The notes: a model not told the origin generated them from the letters alone. DNA of 64,000 nucleotides from Anaerolineales bacterium (GCA_019637755.1 JAHBVC010000001.1:558001-622000), one strand, 5' to 3'; shown: positions 16,773 to 25,925, counted from the stretch's first letter. Translations and numbers: made by a program.

Positions 16773-17342
16773 CTATTGCGCCAACGAATCGAGCAAGGCA
16801 CGTTGTAGCTCTTGCCCGTCCACATAGCCGCGCCACTGCCCCAGCACCTGGCCCTCAGGGCCAATCAGGAAGAAGTGCGGCTGGTAGGTATAGCCCAGCA
16901 ACTCTTGCGCCCGCAGGGTTTGTGGATCATCCCGATCGAGATAAACAAAGTTCACCTGGTGGCCATACATATTTTCGAGGCCATGGATCGTAGGCGCCAC
17001 CGCCTTGCACACCGCGCACCAGTAGGCAAAGAATTCCACCAACTGCACATCGCCAGAGGCCAGTTCAAAATCCTCTACGCGGCTGGCGTGAAAATCCGGG
17101 CTGCCCGGGCGAATGGCGGGCAGATCGGCGCTGAGCGTGAGTTGGCCGCTGGCCTCGGATACCTCGCTGATCTGGCGCGTGCCGTTCTGCAACTGAATTT
17201 GGCCCTCCGGCAGGATGGATACCGCGTGCGGGCTGCAGGCGGCCAGCAAGACCGCCAACACCAGCCCGGCGGAGTATAGCGGCGCTTTCCACACTACGGG
17301 GGAAGCGGAAGAAGAAGCAGTGCGTGCCAACATCATGCCCAT
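16773..17342 (-). CDS. Thioredoxin-like lipoprotein
   Basis: A protein of 189 residues from ATG 17342; a TTG five codons upstream is possible. An N-terminal hydrophobic segment ends in VLAVLLAAC, a lipobox. The thioredoxin fold follows a 60-residue spacer and carries EFFAYWCAVCKAVAP. YTYQPHFFLIGPEGQVLGQW supplies the cis-Pro strand. The C-x-x-C is CAVC, not CGPC, so redox potential may differ from the TlpA-like protein at 11125. It is probably an extracytoplasmic thiol-disulfide protein served by CcdA. Confidence 0.85.
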   Translation of the reverse strand: MGMMLARTASSSASPVVWKAPLYSAGLVLAVLLAACSPHAVSILPEGQIQLQNGTRQISEVSEASGQLTLSADLPAIRPGSPDFHASRVEDFELASGDVQLVEFFAYWCAVCKAVAPTIHGLENMYGHQVNFVYLDRDDPQTLRAQELLGYTYQPHFFLIGPEGQVLGQWRGYVDGQELQRALLDSLAQ

Positions 17343-17429
17343 ATTAACCCCGCGCAAGGTCGGGCTGTGCGCTGCGCGCCGCCCTCTAACTTTGATTTAA
17401 TGCGCTCGGCCGGCGAAAAATCACAGGGT

Positions 17430-17435
17430 TAGAAT
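17430..17435 (+). promoter_or_regulatory. Leaderless-type -10 element for the folate gene cluster
   Basis: TAGAAT is followed by AGATAC and the ATG at 17442. No Shine-Dalgarno sequence is present. Confidence 0.55.
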
Positions 17436-17441
17436 AGATAC

Positions 17442-18164
17442 ATGTCATTGGCCGGCAAGCATATTCTGATCACCGGCGCAGCGGTGCGCGTGGGCGCCGC
17501 CTTGGCGCGCGCCGTGGCGGCCGCCGGCGGCACCGTGCTGCTGCACTACCACCGCTCCGCCGATGCCGCCGCGCGCCTGCACGCCGAGCTGAGCGCCACT
17601 GGCGCACGCGCCCATTTGCTGCAAGCTGATCTTAGCCAACCGCAGCAGGCCACCGCGCTACTGCAGCAGGCCCAGGCCTACGGGCCAGTAGATGGCCTGG
17701 TGAACAGCGCGGCGATCTTCGAGGACTTGACCCTGGAGACTACCAGCGCGGCCGATTGGCAGCGCCATCTGGACCTCAACCTCACTACGCCCTTCCTGCT
17801 CAGCCAGGCATTCTGGCGGGCTGCCGGGCAGCGCTCCGGGCACATCATCAACATTCTGGATTGGCGCGCCCTGCGCCCGGCGGGTGACCACCTGCCCTAT
17901 ACGATCAGCAAGGTGGCCCTGGCGGGCCTGACGCGCGCCTTAGCGCAGAGCATGGCGCCGCACATCCGCGTGAATGGCATTGCCCTGGGCGCCATCCTGC
18001 CGCCCAGTGATGGCGGCGAAAATGCCGCCATCATCAAAGACGTGCCCGCTGGCCGCTGGGCGACGCTGGAGGAAGTGGGACAAACCCTGTTGTTTCTGCT
18101 CACCGGGCCCAGCTACATCACCGGGGAGATCATTCATTTGGATGGAGGACGCCACCTGGTGTAA
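17442..18164 (+). CDS. Pteridine-reductase-like short-chain dehydrogenase
   Basis: A 240-residue SDR. The nucleotide site ILITGAAVRVGAALARAVAA carries the TGxxxRxG form seen in pteridine reductases (PTR1/FolM) rather than plain TGxxxGxG. LLHYHRSADAA suits NADPH. NSAAIF, the catalytic YTISK (Tyr-x-x-x-Lys) and a typical C-terminus with TGEIIHLDGG follow. It lies directly before folB and folK, two bases from folB. A role reducing dihydrofolate or dihydromonapterin is inferred from the motif and neighbours. Confidence 0.8.
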   Translation: MSLAGKHILITGAAVRVGAALARAVAAAGGTVLLHYHRSADAAARLHAELSATGARAHLLQADLSQPQQATALLQQAQAYGPVDGLVNSAAIFEDLTLETTSAADWQRHLDLNLTTPFLLSQAFWRAAGQRSGHIINILDWRALRPAGDHLPYTISKVALAGLTRALAQSMAPHIRVNGIALGAILPPSDGGENAAIIKDVPAGRWATLEEVGQTLLFLLTGPSYITGEIIHLDGGRHLV

Positions 18165-18166
18165 CT

Positions 18167-18523
18167 ATGGATACACTCATCATCAAAGATCTGCTTGTGC
18201 GCGGCATCATCGGTTTGAACGACTGGGAGCGCACCACCCCCCAGGACATCTTGATCAACATCGAGATCAAGGCGGATCTAACGCAAGCCGGACATAGCGA
18301 CGACATCAACGACAGCGTGAATTACCGTACCGTGGCCAAGCAGGTCATCGCCCATACGGAAACAGCCCAGCGCCTAACCGTGGAAGCGCTGGCTGCCGAC
18401 ATCGCTGCGATCTGCCTGGCGCAACCCGGCGCCCGCGCCGCCAAGGTGCGCGTTGAGAAGCCGGGCGCGGTGCGCTTTGCCGCCGCGGTGGGCGTGGAGA
18501 TCGAGCGAGAGGCGGGTGGCTGA
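18167..18523 (+). CDS. folB: Dihydroneopterin aldolase
   Basis: A 118-residue protein with the family opening IIKDLLVRGIIGLNDWERTT (the active-site Glu is in DWER) and the central NDSVNYRTVAKQV. The end VRVEKPGAVRFAAAVGVEIE supplies the conserved Lys. It cleaves 7,8-dihydroneopterin to 6-hydroxymethyl-dihydropterin in folate synthesis. It starts two bases after the SDR stop and overlaps folK by eight bases, so the three are one operon. Confidence 0.93.
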   Translation: MDTLIIKDLLVRGIIGLNDWERTTPQDILINIEIKADLTQAGHSDDINDSVNYRTVAKQVIAHTETAQRLTVEALAADIAAICLAQPGARAAKVRVEKPGAVRFAAAVGVEIEREAGG

Positions 18524-19004
18524 GCCCCAACTGGCCTATATTGGCCTGGGGGCCAATATCGCGCCTGCGGAGAACCTGGCGCTGGCCGCCGCGGCGCTGC
18601 GCCAGCCCAGCCTGCCGGGCGATACCCGCCTGGTGGCGATTTCCAACGTATGGCGCTCGGCGCCGCTGCATGGCAGCGGGCCAACCTTCCTGAATGCCGC
18701 CGCGGCGCTGCGTACCCGCCTCGAGGCGGCAGACCTCAAAGCCCACGTGCTGCGCCCGCGGGAGGCGGCCCAGGGGCGCGTGCGCAGTGCCGACCGCAAT
18801 GCCCCGCGCCCACTGGACCTCGACCTGTTGGTATACGCCGGCGAGGCGCTCGATCCTGAGATCTGGCTGGCGGCGCACATCGCCGTGCCGCTCAGCGAGC
18901 TTTTGCCCGATCTGACCGACCCGCACAGCGGGCAAACACTGCAGCAATTGGCCCAAGACCTGCGCCACCAGCAGCAACTACAACCGGTAGAGCTGACACT
19001 GTAA
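18516..19004 (+). CDS. folK: 6-hydroxymethyl-dihydropterin pyrophosphokinase
   Basis: A protein of 162 residues started at GTG 18516, inside the end of folB. A longer frame from 18453 adds only sequence overlapping folB. AYIGLGANIAPAENL, SNVWRSAPLHGSGPTFLNAA and NAPRPLDLDLLVY (the RxxDxDxL signature binding Mg-ATP) define HPPK. It pyrophosphorylates the FolB product for FolP. The C-terminal PHSGQTLQQL region is shorter than usual. A terminator follows nine bases on. Confidence 0.93.
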   Translation: MAEPQLAYIGLGANIAPAENLALAAAALRQPSLPGDTRLVAISNVWRSAPLHGSGPTFLNAAAALRTRLEAADLKAHVLRPREAAQGRVRSADRNAPRPLDLDLLVYAGEALDPEIWLAAHIAVPLSELLPDLTDPHSGQTLQQLAQDLRHQQQLQPVELTL

Positions 19005-19013
19005 GCAAGAATC

Positions 19014-19041
19014 AAAAATAGCCGGCGATCCGGCTATTTTT
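19014..19041. terminator. Bidirectional terminator between folK and flp2
   Basis: TAGCCGG (19019-19025) and CCGGCTA (19030-19036) form a stem flanked by five A and five T. It serves the folate operon on plus and the pilin gene on minus. Confidence 0.8.
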
Positions 19042-19065
19042 GCTCCCCGATATGGTGGGGATGGA

Positions 19066-19212
19066 TCAAAGATTGCTGATTACGGTATCGTACAAGCTAT
19101 TCGAGATGCCACCTGCCAAGAACTGCAACGCGACGATGCACAAAATGGCAAGAAACACAATGATGATGGCGTACTCCACCAACCCCTGGCCCCGTTCATG
19201 TCTGGTCTGCAT
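19066..19212 (-). CDS. Flp-type pilin, orphan copy
   Basis: A protein of 48 residues from ATG 19212, preceded by AGGAGGTCTAT. A longer frame from 19275 would include that ribosome site in the coding region. The prepilin motif RGQGLVEYAIIIVFLAILC is characteristic of type IVb Flp pilins, with cleavage expected after Gly (G/LVEYA). A single hydrophobic helix follows. It is outside the Tad operon, next to folate genes, so it may be a minor pilin or a reserve copy assembled by the Tad machine. Confidence 0.85.
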   Translation of the reverse strand: MQTRHERGQGLVEYAIIIVFLAILCIVALQFLAGGISNSLYDTVISNL

Positions 19213-19293
19213 ATAGACCTCCTGGCACGCTAAAGGTACCAGTACCATCATACTATACGGAGCATACGGCCACAATCGCCAGCCCAGCCGAGT

Positions 19294-19923
19294 TTAGAAG
19301 TTCAGCCGTTCTGCCCCGCGCGCCAGATTATCCAAAAACTCCTGGCGGGTAGAGGGGTTGGAGCGGAAGCTACCCACCATGGTGGAGGTGGTCATGCGGG
19401 CATCGTGCTTCTTTACGCCGCGCATCATCGAGCACATATGTAGCGCCTCGACCACCACGCCAGCCCCCAGTGGGTTGATCGCCCCGCACAGGAAATCAGC
19501 GATCTGGCGCGTCAGGCGCTCCTGCACCTGCAAGCGGCGCGAGAACATATCCACCATGCGTGGGATCTTGGACAAGCCGATGACCTTGCCGCGTGGAATG
19601 TAGGCCACGTGGGCGCGCCCGATGAAGGGCAGCATGTGGTGCTCACACAAGCTGAAGAATTCGATGTCGCGCACGATGACCATGTCATCGTATTCCACTT
19701 CAAACAGAGCACCGTTGATCAGCTTCACCGGGTCGGTACGGTAGCCAGAGAGCAGCTCGCTGTAGGCGCGCGCCACACGGTCGGGCGTGCCCTGCAGCCC
19801 TTCGCGCTGCGGGTCCTCGCCTACCGCCCCCAGGATCTGGGTGACGGCCTGCTGGATGGCAGGCTGATCCACCTCGCCATCCAGTAGGTTTGCCGCTTCA
19901 TACACTTTGGTAGTGGACGACAT
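19294..19923 (-). CDS. folE: GTP cyclohydrolase I
   Basis: A 209-residue protein. Zinc ligands C93 and H96 lie in [12 protein letters not shown], and C164 in [29 protein letters not shown] and [11 protein letters not shown] are active-site motifs. It opens the GTP ring to make dihydroneopterin triphosphate, the first step of folate and other pterin synthesis. It starts one base after the hpf stop on the same strand and converges on folB/folK, placing most early pterin steps in this window. Confidence 0.96.
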   Translation of the reverse strand: MSSTTKVYEAANLLDGEVDQPAIQQAVTQILGAVGEDPQREGLQGTPDRVARAYSELLSGYRTDPVKLINGALFEVEYDDMVIVRDIEFFSLCEHHMLPFIGRAHVAYIPRGKVIGLSKIPRMVDMFSRRLQVQERLTRQIADFLCGAINPLGAGVVVEALHMCSMMRGVKKHDARMTTSTMVGSFRSNPSTRQEFLDNLARGAERLNF

Positions 19924-19924
19924 C

Positions 19925-20488
19925 CTAGGCCAGCTCCGTGTTGATCAGGCCAAAGTCACCATCACCGCGGCGGTAGAGCACGCTCACCCCGCCGGCTTCC
20001 ATATCGTAGAAGACAAAGAAATCCTGGTGGCCCAGCAGGCTCATCTGCTCGATCGCCTCGCCTTCGCTCATCGGGTGCAGCAGGAATTTCTTGCGGCGCA
20101 CCACTTGCTCCACCGGCTCCTCTTCGTAGAGCGCGGCCACCTCTTCGGTAGCCTCATCGCTGATCGAGGCCCCATCGCCCTTGCCGCGGTAGCGCTTGCC
20201 CTTGTAGCGTTCGATCTGGCGCTGGATGCGCTCCAGGGCCGAATCAAATGCGGTCAGGATCTGGTCCGAGCGCTGCTCAGAACGCAAGACAAACTTCTTG
20301 CCGCGCAGCGTAATTTGCGCCTTGTAGCGATGGGCGGCCTCGCGGGCCGCGGGGCGGTGCGAGAGATCCACGCGGGCTTCCTCCAGGCCGGAGATATAGC
20401 GCTCCAGCTTGGATGCGCGCGACTCGACATGCTCATTGAGGGAGTCATCTACCTTCAGGTCATGGCCAAAGATCTCGATGTTCAACAT
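19925..20488 (-). CDS. hpf: Ribosome hibernation promoting factor, long form
   Basis: A 187-residue protein. Residues 1-105 form the YfiA/HPF domain ([20 protein letters not shown], then a basic helix). A linker of about 25 residues leads to the C-terminal dimerisation domain ([20 protein letters not shown] ... [20 protein letters not shown]). Long HPF drives 100S ribosome dimers in stationary phase. A strong GGAGG site precedes the ATG. It lies between comF and folE on the same strand. Confidence 0.95.
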   Translation of the reverse strand: MLNIEIFGHDLKVDDSLNEHVESRASKLERYISGLEEARVDLSHRPAAREAAHRYKAQITLRGKKFVLRSEQRSDQILTAFDSALERIQRQIERYKGKRYRGKGDGASISDEATEEVAALYEEEPVEQVVRRKKFLLHPMSEGEAIEQMSLLGHQDFFVFYDMEAGGVSVLYRRGDGDFGLINTELA

Positions 20489-20564
20489 GGCGCCTCCAAA
20501 GGGGTGAGAGAAAGGTTCGAATCTAGTGTACCAAAGCCCGCGCCGCGCTTATATAGTGCAATTG

Positions 20565-21266
20565 TCACAATGTTCGCGCCAGCACGAGGACATGCACGGA
20601 GCGCGCCCCACCCGCCAACAAGGTGCGCGCGGCGGCCTGCACCGTGGCCCCGGTAGTCATAATGTCGTCCACCAACAGGACGCGCTGCCCCTGTACGGCC
20701 TGCCCCTGCAGGCCAAAGGCATCTTGCACGTTCGCCCAGCGTTGCTGCATCTGCAATTCCATCTGCGGGCGGGTATCGCGGCTACGCACCAGCGTGCCGG
20801 TCAGCAGCGGCAACTGCAACTGCTGCGCCAGCGGTGCCGCCAGCAGTTGCACCGGGTTATACCCGCGCTGCGCTAGCCGGCGCGCGCTGAGCGGCACGGG
20901 CAGCACACAGTCGGCCTGCCAGTCAGGCGGATAGATCGCGGCCAGCGGGCGGCTGAGTTGCGCAGCCAGGGCCAGATTGCGTTTGTGTTTGAGCTTGAGG
21001 ATGGCCCGCCGCAGCACGCCAGCATAGCGGCCCCAGGCGCGCGCAGCGCTGAAGGCAAATGCTACGCGCTCACAGGCCATACAGCTTGCCGCCGGATCGC
21101 TGAGCGGGTAACTACATTGTGGGCACAGCGGAGGCGCCAAGACCTCGACGCGGGCCTGGCAGTCAGCACACCATATCTCGCCCAGTTGATTGCAGCCTAC
21201 GCAGCGTGGCGGGAAGAGCCAGCCCGCCGCGACGCCCCACAGACGGCCCGAGAGCCTGCGCACCAT
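20565..21266 (-). CDS. comF: ComF family phosphoribosyltransferase-like protein
   Basis: A 233-residue protein. The N-terminal zinc motifs are PRCVGC, IWCADC, LCPQC and CMAC. The C-terminal phosphoribosyltransferase fold carries VLLVDDIMTTGATVQAAART, the PRPP-binding loop. RGYNPVQLLA is conserved. ComF proteins support natural DNA uptake in several bacteria. It starts seven bases after tadC and may be the distal gene of the pilus operon, which is suggestive because pilus machinery can aid DNA uptake. Confidence 0.92.
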   Translation of the reverse strand: MVRRLSGRLWGVAAGWLFPPRCVGCNQLGEIWCADCQARVEVLAPPLCPQCSYPLSDPAASCMACERVAFAFSAARAWGRYAGVLRRAILKLKHKRNLALAAQLSRPLAAIYPPDWQADCVLPVPLSARRLAQRGYNPVQLLAAPLAQQLQLPLLTGTLVRSRDTRPQMELQMQQRWANVQDAFGLQGQAVQGQRVLLVDDIMTTGATVQAAARTLLAGGARSVHVLVLARTL

Positions 21267-21273
21267 GCGTAGG

Positions 21274-22215
21274 CTAGAAGAACGCCCCGGAGCGCATGAT
21301 CTGCAGGATCGCCGGCCCGAGCAAAATGATCATGATGGTGGGGAAAATCAGCAATGCCATGGGCAGCAGCATTTTGACTGGGGCCTTCTGGGCATTTTCC
21401 TCGGCGCGCTGGCGGCGCTTGATGCGCATGGCATCGGACTGCACGCGCAGTACGCGTGCCATGCTAACGCCCAACTGTTCGCTTTGGATCACTGCCGCCA
21501 CGAAGGTGTTGATCTCATCCACTCCCAGGCGGTCAGCCATATCGCGCAACGCCTCGCGGCGCAGCTTGCCCAACTGGATCTCTTGCAATACGCGGCCAAA
21601 GGCGCGCGCCAGATCGTTATCCCACTTCTCAACCACTTTGCGCATGGCGGCATCAAAGCCCAAGCCGGCCTCCACACAGATGGTGAGTAGATCCATCGCA
21701 TCCGGCATGGCCTTGGTCACTTCGGTCTGGCGGCGGCGCACACTGCGATTGAGCAGCATGTTGGGCAGGAAGAAGCCGATGAATACAGAGCCACCGATGA
21801 TCAGCAATGAGGTGAGCGCAAACGGCGAAGTGGTAGGCGACAGCGAGAATACAAAGAACATCAACCCGCCCAGGCCAAGGCCAAAGATCAAGCGTGAGGC
21901 CAGGAAGACGGTAGGCTCCAGCCAGCGCGGCGCAGCAGCCATATCCAGTAGGCGGCGCGTTTCGGTGATGGCGTTTTGCGGGGTGAAGCGCTGCGCCAGT
22001 TCTCCAAAGCGTTGTGCCGCCGGGTAGACCACGCGCTCCATGAAGGGCTGCGAAAGTTCGATCTCTTCGAGGCTGGTGATCTCGCCGCGTTCGGCGTACT
22101 CCGCCAGGCGGCGAGACAGAGTGTCGCCGCCGCGGCTTTCGCGCAAACCGAGCACCACCAGCGCCACGGCGCCAGCGATCACGACGAACAACAAGAGCAG
22201 TGCAATCCACATCAT
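21274..22215 (-). CDS. tadC: Tad pilus inner-membrane platform protein TadC
   Basis: A 313-residue T2SSF-family protein. It has one N-terminal and several later transmembrane helices around a cytoplasmic domain with MPDAMDLLTICVEAGLGFDA and VDEINTFVAAVIQSEQLGVS. It ends LGPAILQIMRSGAFF. With TadB it forms the platform on which the CpaF ATPase acts to extrude Flp. It starts three bases after the tadB stop. Confidence 0.93.
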   Translation of the reverse strand: MMWIALLLLFVVIAGAVALVVLGLRESRGGDTLSRRLAEYAERGEITSLEEIELSQPFMERVVYPAAQRFGELAQRFTPQNAITETRRLLDMAAAPRWLEPTVFLASRLIFGLGLGGLMFFVFSLSPTTSPFALTSLLIIGGSVFIGFFLPNMLLNRSVRRRQTEVTKAMPDAMDLLTICVEAGLGFDAAMRKVVEKWDNDLARAFGRVLQEIQLGKLRREALRDMADRLGVDEINTFVAAVIQSEQLGVSMARVLRVQSDAMRIKRRQRAEENAQKAPVKMLLPMALLIFPTIMIILLGPAILQIMRSGAFF

Positions 22216-22218
22216 GGC

Positions 22219-23187
22219 CTAGATCTCCACCGAGCTGGACTTATCCAGTACAAAGTAGCCGATCGCCAGCATGATGCCAGAGACGCCCAGCATGAGGTAG
22301 CCGCATAACACGGGCTCTTTGAAGAATTCCATCATATAGTCCCGGTTGAGCCCCCACAGGGCCAAACCGAGGCCCAGCGGCATCAGTGCCAGGAAGCGCC
22401 CCGAGTATTTGACCTGAGCGGTGATGGCGCGCATCTCACCCTGAATGCGGATGCGCTCGCGCACCGTGTGCGAGATCGTATCCAGAATTTCGGCCAGGTT
22501 GCCACCCACCTCACGTTGGATGTTGATGGCGGTGACCGCCAGATCGAGATCTTCGCTGGTGATGCGGCGCTGCAAGTTATCCAGCGCGGTTTCCATCGAA
22601 ACGCCGAGCTGCATTTCCTGCACGACGCGGCGAAATTCATCGCTGATCGGCGAGGGCAGCTCGCGGCTCACCGCTTCCATCGCCTGCAGCGCCGAAAAGC
22701 CGGTGCGCAAACCGTTGACCATCAAGTTGAGCATATCCGGCAACTGGTCATTGAATTTCTGCAGGCGCTTGGCCTGCTGGAAGCCGACGAAGAAGCGCGG
22801 GATGAACAGGCCAAAGATAAGGCCGACGAGGGCTAGAAACCAGGAACCATCAAAGAAGAAATACGAGAACAAACCAGTGAACACGCTGGCCGCCGCCATC
22901 AGGATGATGTATTCCCCCGATTTCAGCTTGATGTCGGCGCGCGCCAACTCACGCGAGATGTTGTCGCCATAATTGGTGCTGGCAACGCGCTCGTTGACCC
23001 AGCGCGTCAGCGCCGAGTTCTTCGTGTTGCTCAGCTCGGCATCTTCCAGCTTGGTTTGCTTCTCCGCCAGGTAGCCTTCCAGGCGCTTGTCCACCAGGGA
23101 GCGTTCGCTGCGCAGGGTCACCGCCAAGCCAATGCCAAACAGGGCGATGGCGATGATGATGCCGGTCCAAAGGATCCACGCCGGCAT
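22219..23187 (-). CDS. tadB: Tad pilus inner-membrane platform protein TadB
   Basis: A 322-residue T2SSF protein with an N-terminal helix, two central helices near 95-130, the cytoplasmic domain (QLPDMLNLMVNGLRTGFSAL, and INIQREVGGNLAEILDTIS) and C-terminal helices. It pairs with TadC. It starts two bases after the cpaF stop, so translation is probably coupled. Confidence 0.93.
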   Translation of the reverse strand: MPAWILWTGIIIAIALFGIGLAVTLRSERSLVDKRLEGYLAEKQTKLEDAELSNTKNSALTRWVNERVASTNYGDNISRELARADIKLKSGEYIILMAAASVFTGLFSYFFFDGSWFLALVGLIFGLFIPRFFVGFQQAKRLQKFNDQLPDMLNLMVNGLRTGFSALQAMEAVSRELPSPISDEFRRVVQEMQLGVSMETALDNLQRRITSEDLDLAVTAINIQREVGGNLAEILDTISHTVRERIRIQGEMRAITAQVKYSGRFLALMPLGLGLALWGLNRDYMMEFFKEPVLCGYLMLGVSGIMLAIGYFVLDKSSSVEI

Positions 23188-23189
23188 GG

Positions 23190-24638
23190 CTAGTACCGTG
23201 GGCGCTGCCCGACGCCAAAGATGCTGGGGGGCAGGTGAATACCCGCATCCTCCACGCGTTGCAGGAAGTTGGGGCGCAAGCCCGTGGAGCGCAGTTGGCC
23301 GATCACCTTGCCATCCTCAAAGCCGCTCTGCTCAAATTGGAAGATGTCGGTGAGGGTGATGACATCGCCTTCCATGCCGACCACTTCGGTGATGTTGACG
23401 ACTTTGCGTGAGCCATCGCGCTGGCGGTCGACGTGTACCACCAGATCGATCGCCGAGGAGATCTGCTCGCGGATGGCGCGCACGGGCAGGTCATAGCCGG
23501 CCATCAAGGTCATCGTTTCGATACGCGAGATGGTGTCGCGCGGGCCGTTGGCATGTGCAGTGGTCATCGAGCCTTCGTGGCCGGTGTTCATCGCCTGGAG
23601 CATATCCAGCGCCTCACCGGCACGAATTTCACCCACGATAATGCGGTCAGGGCGCATACGCAGGGCGTTCACCACCAGTTGCTGGGCGTCAATCGCCCCC
23701 TTGCCTTCAATGTTGGCCGGGCGCGTTTCCAGGGTGACCACATGCTCCTGGCGCAGTTGCAATTCCGCCGCGTTTTCGATGGTGACGATACGTTGATCAC
23801 TGGGAATGAAGCTGGAGAGCACGTTGAGCAAGGTGGTCTTGCCCGAGCCAGTACCGCCGGAGATCACGATGTTGAGGTTAGCTTCCACACAGGCTTTGAG
23901 GAAGATCACCGATTCGGTGGTGAGCGAACCGTACTCCACCAACTGATCGACCGTGATGGGGTCTTTGGAGAACATACGGATGGTGAGCGCCGGCCCCACC
24001 AGGGAGATTGGCGGGATGACGGCGTTGACGCGCGAGCCGTCCGGCAAGCGCGCATCTACATACGGGCTGGCTTCATCGACGCGGCGGCCCAGCGGGGCGA
24101 CGATGCGATCGATGATGCGCATGACGTGCGCATCGCTCTCGAACGTGATCGGCGTGCGGTGCAATTTGCCGCCGCGTTCAACGTAGACGTTCTTGTAGCC
24201 GTTGACCATGATTTCGGTGACGCTGCGGTCATCCAGCAGCGGCTGCAGCGGGCCGAAGCCGAGGATCTCGGCCACGATCTGCTCGAACAGGCGCTGGCGC
24301 TCAGGCCGCGAGAGGACGGTGTTCTCCTCCAGCAGGATCTGCTCAAACAGCTCCTGGATGGTGCGGCGCACCTCATCCTTCTTGATGTCGAGGGCGGGAT
24401 CCAGCTCGCTGAGCAAGCGGGTCTGCACGCGTGTCTTAAGGTCCATGTAGCCGCCGCGGCCGGGCTGCGCCGCACCGGGGGTAATGCGGCGGGCGCGCAG
24501 CGTGTTGGGGCGCGGCGGGGGCGGATTTTTGCCCGCCGGCAGATCGCCGGTGGGGCCTTTACGTTCAGTGGGCGTGGGCGCCTGACGTTGCGCTTCTTCG
24601 GCAGATTGTCCACGCTCCAGGCGTCGCATCAATGACAT
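23190..24638 (-). CDS. cpaF: Tad pilus assembly ATPase CpaF/TadA
   Basis: A 482-residue protein. A Pro-rich tail (20-60) precedes the N-terminal helical domain and the secretion-ATPase core. Walker A is GGTGSGKTTLLNVL (from residue 261). The Walker B region is PDRIIVGEIRAGEALDMLQA, and the His box is MTTAHANGPRDTISRIETM. It powers assembly of the Flp pilus. The AGGAG site lies eight bases before ATG 24638. It follows cpaE by 22 bases. Confidence 0.95.
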   Translation of the reverse strand: MSLMRRLERGQSAEEAQRQAPTPTERKGPTGDLPAGKNPPPPRPNTLRARRITPGAAQPGRGGYMDLKTRVQTRLLSELDPALDIKKDEVRRTIQELFEQILLEENTVLSRPERQRLFEQIVAEILGFGPLQPLLDDRSVTEIMVNGYKNVYVERGGKLHRTPITFESDAHVMRIIDRIVAPLGRRVDEASPYVDARLPDGSRVNAVIPPISLVGPALTIRMFSKDPITVDQLVEYGSLTTESVIFLKACVEANLNIVISGGTGSGKTTLLNVLSSFIPSDQRIVTIENAAELQLRQEHVVTLETRPANIEGKGAIDAQQLVVNALRMRPDRIIVGEIRAGEALDMLQAMNTGHEGSMTTAHANGPRDTISRIETMTLMAGYDLPVRAIREQISSAIDLVVHVDRQRDGSRKVVNITEVVGMEGDVITLTDIFQFEQSGFEDGKVIGQLRSTGLRPNFLQRVEDAGIHLPPSIFGVGQRPRY

Positions 24639-24660
24639 CGGTTAATTCTCCTGCCGCCAC

Positions 24661-25893
24661 CTAACTTACTTCGATCTGGCTGGGCACTTGGGCCTTGAGC
24701 TTTTGGATCAGCAACCCAGCCAGATCGGCAATGCTCTTGGCCACCGGCGTGCTGCTATTGCGCAGCACAAACGGCTCGCCGCGATCCATGGCGGGCACCA
24801 CCAGCTTTTCATCCAGCGGGATGACTGCAGCCACTTCTTTCTTGAAGTTGTCGCGCACACGCTCGGGAGTGATGGTGCGGCGCTTATCAAAGCGGTTCAT
24901 CACCAGCACGATCTGCTCTTTGGAGAGCCCCACCCCTTCCGCCAGGTCAAGGAACAGGCGGGCATTCTTGATGGAAGGGATGTCTTGCGTGATCATCAAG
25001 ACGACCATGCTGGCACTGTCCAGCGCCGCCAGGGTGAGCTCATTTAACAGGGAGCCGGTATCCACCAGCACATAGGGGTACATGCGGCTGAGGTAGCGCA
25101 CCACGGAGCCAAATTGTTCGCCGCTCACCGTATCGGCCTGCTCTGGGCGCATCGGTGCCGCCAGAATGTGCACGCCCGAGGCTTCGTGGCGCAGCAACAC
25201 CTCGGCGACTACTTCGCGGTCAAGCTCATCGGCGCGCGGGGCCAGATCGGCTACATTGTTGCGCCCTTGCTCATTGAAGAAGAACGACAGATCGCCGAAC
25301 TGCAAGTTGCCGTCGACCGCCACCACGGTTTGGCCCTGCTGGCGCATGCTGACCGCTAAATTGGCCGTCAGCGTGGTCTTGCCGGTGCCGCCCTTGGGGC
25401 TAAACACGGTGATCACATGGCCCTGGTCACCCGGCAGCAAGGTGCCGCTGCCGCTACCCGATCCGGACGGGCCGCTGAAGCCGCTGGAGGCAAGCTTCTC
25501 TTTCTCATTCCAGGCTACGCGGCCCGCGCGGCGAATGGCCGCGGTAAGCTCATCGACATCGATGGGCTTGGTGAGGAAATCACGCGCCCCGGCCAACATG
25601 GCGCGGCGCATGTAATTCGAATCGCCCTGCACCGACAAGATCACAATCTGGGTGTGCGGCACTTTTTTGCGGATGGCCTCGGTGGCACTGATGCCATCCA
25701 TATCCGGCATGTTGATATCCATCAGCACAACATCCGGCTGGGTTTCGATCGCCAGGTCTACGCCCTCCAAGCCATTGCGCGAGGCGCCCACCACTTCGAT
25801 TTGCACGTCGAACTGTAACAGTTTGCGGATGTTCTCGCGTGTTTCGGCTACGTCATCCACAATTAAGACGCGAATTTTTTCGTCTGCGGCCAT
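24661..25893 (-). CDS. cpaE: CpaE/TadZ pilus localisation ATPase with intact receiver domain
   Basis: A 410-residue protein. Residues 1-125 are a response-regulator receiver with acidic pocket (LIVDDV), phospho-acceptor in VVLMDINMPDMDG and the conserved Lys in FLTKPID. A flexible Gly/Ser linker (about 143-152) leads to a ParA/MinD-type ATPase with the deviant Walker A FSPKGGTGKTTLTANLAVSM. CpaE positions the Tad machine at the cell pole in Caulobacter. Many TadZ receivers have lost the phosphorylation residues, but this one keeps them, so control by a histidine kinase is plausible. Confidence 0.93.
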   Translation of the reverse strand: MAADEKIRVLIVDDVAETRENIRKLLQFDVQIEVVGASRNGLEGVDLAIETQPDVVLMDINMPDMDGISATEAIRKKVPHTQIVILSVQGDSNYMRRAMLAGARDFLTKPIDVDELTAAIRRAGRVAWNEKEKLASSGFSGPSGSGSGSGTLLPGDQGHVITVFSPKGGTGKTTLTANLAVSMRQQGQTVVAVDGNLQFGDLSFFFNEQGRNNVADLAPRADELDREVVAEVLLRHEASGVHILAAPMRPEQADTVSGEQFGSVVRYLSRMYPYVLVDTGSLLNELTLAALDSASMVVLMITQDIPSIKNARLFLDLAEGVGLSKEQIVLVMNRFDKRRTITPERVRDNFKKEVAAVIPLDEKLVVPAMDRGEPFVLRNSSTPVAKSIADLAGLLIQKLKAQVPSQIEVS

Positions 25894-25925
25894 CCTACGG
25901 CTATCCGTTCTGCCTTTCTTGCGGC

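Noticed and set aside
20508-20530. GGTTCGAATC, resembling a tRNA T arm
   Set aside because: The flanking bases do not form a T stem and no acceptor, D or anticodon arms are present. It lies in the hpf leader.
23433-24635. A 400-residue plus-strand frame opposite cpaF
   Set aside because: Shadow frame. The opposite strand has Walker A, Walker B and His-box motifs in order.
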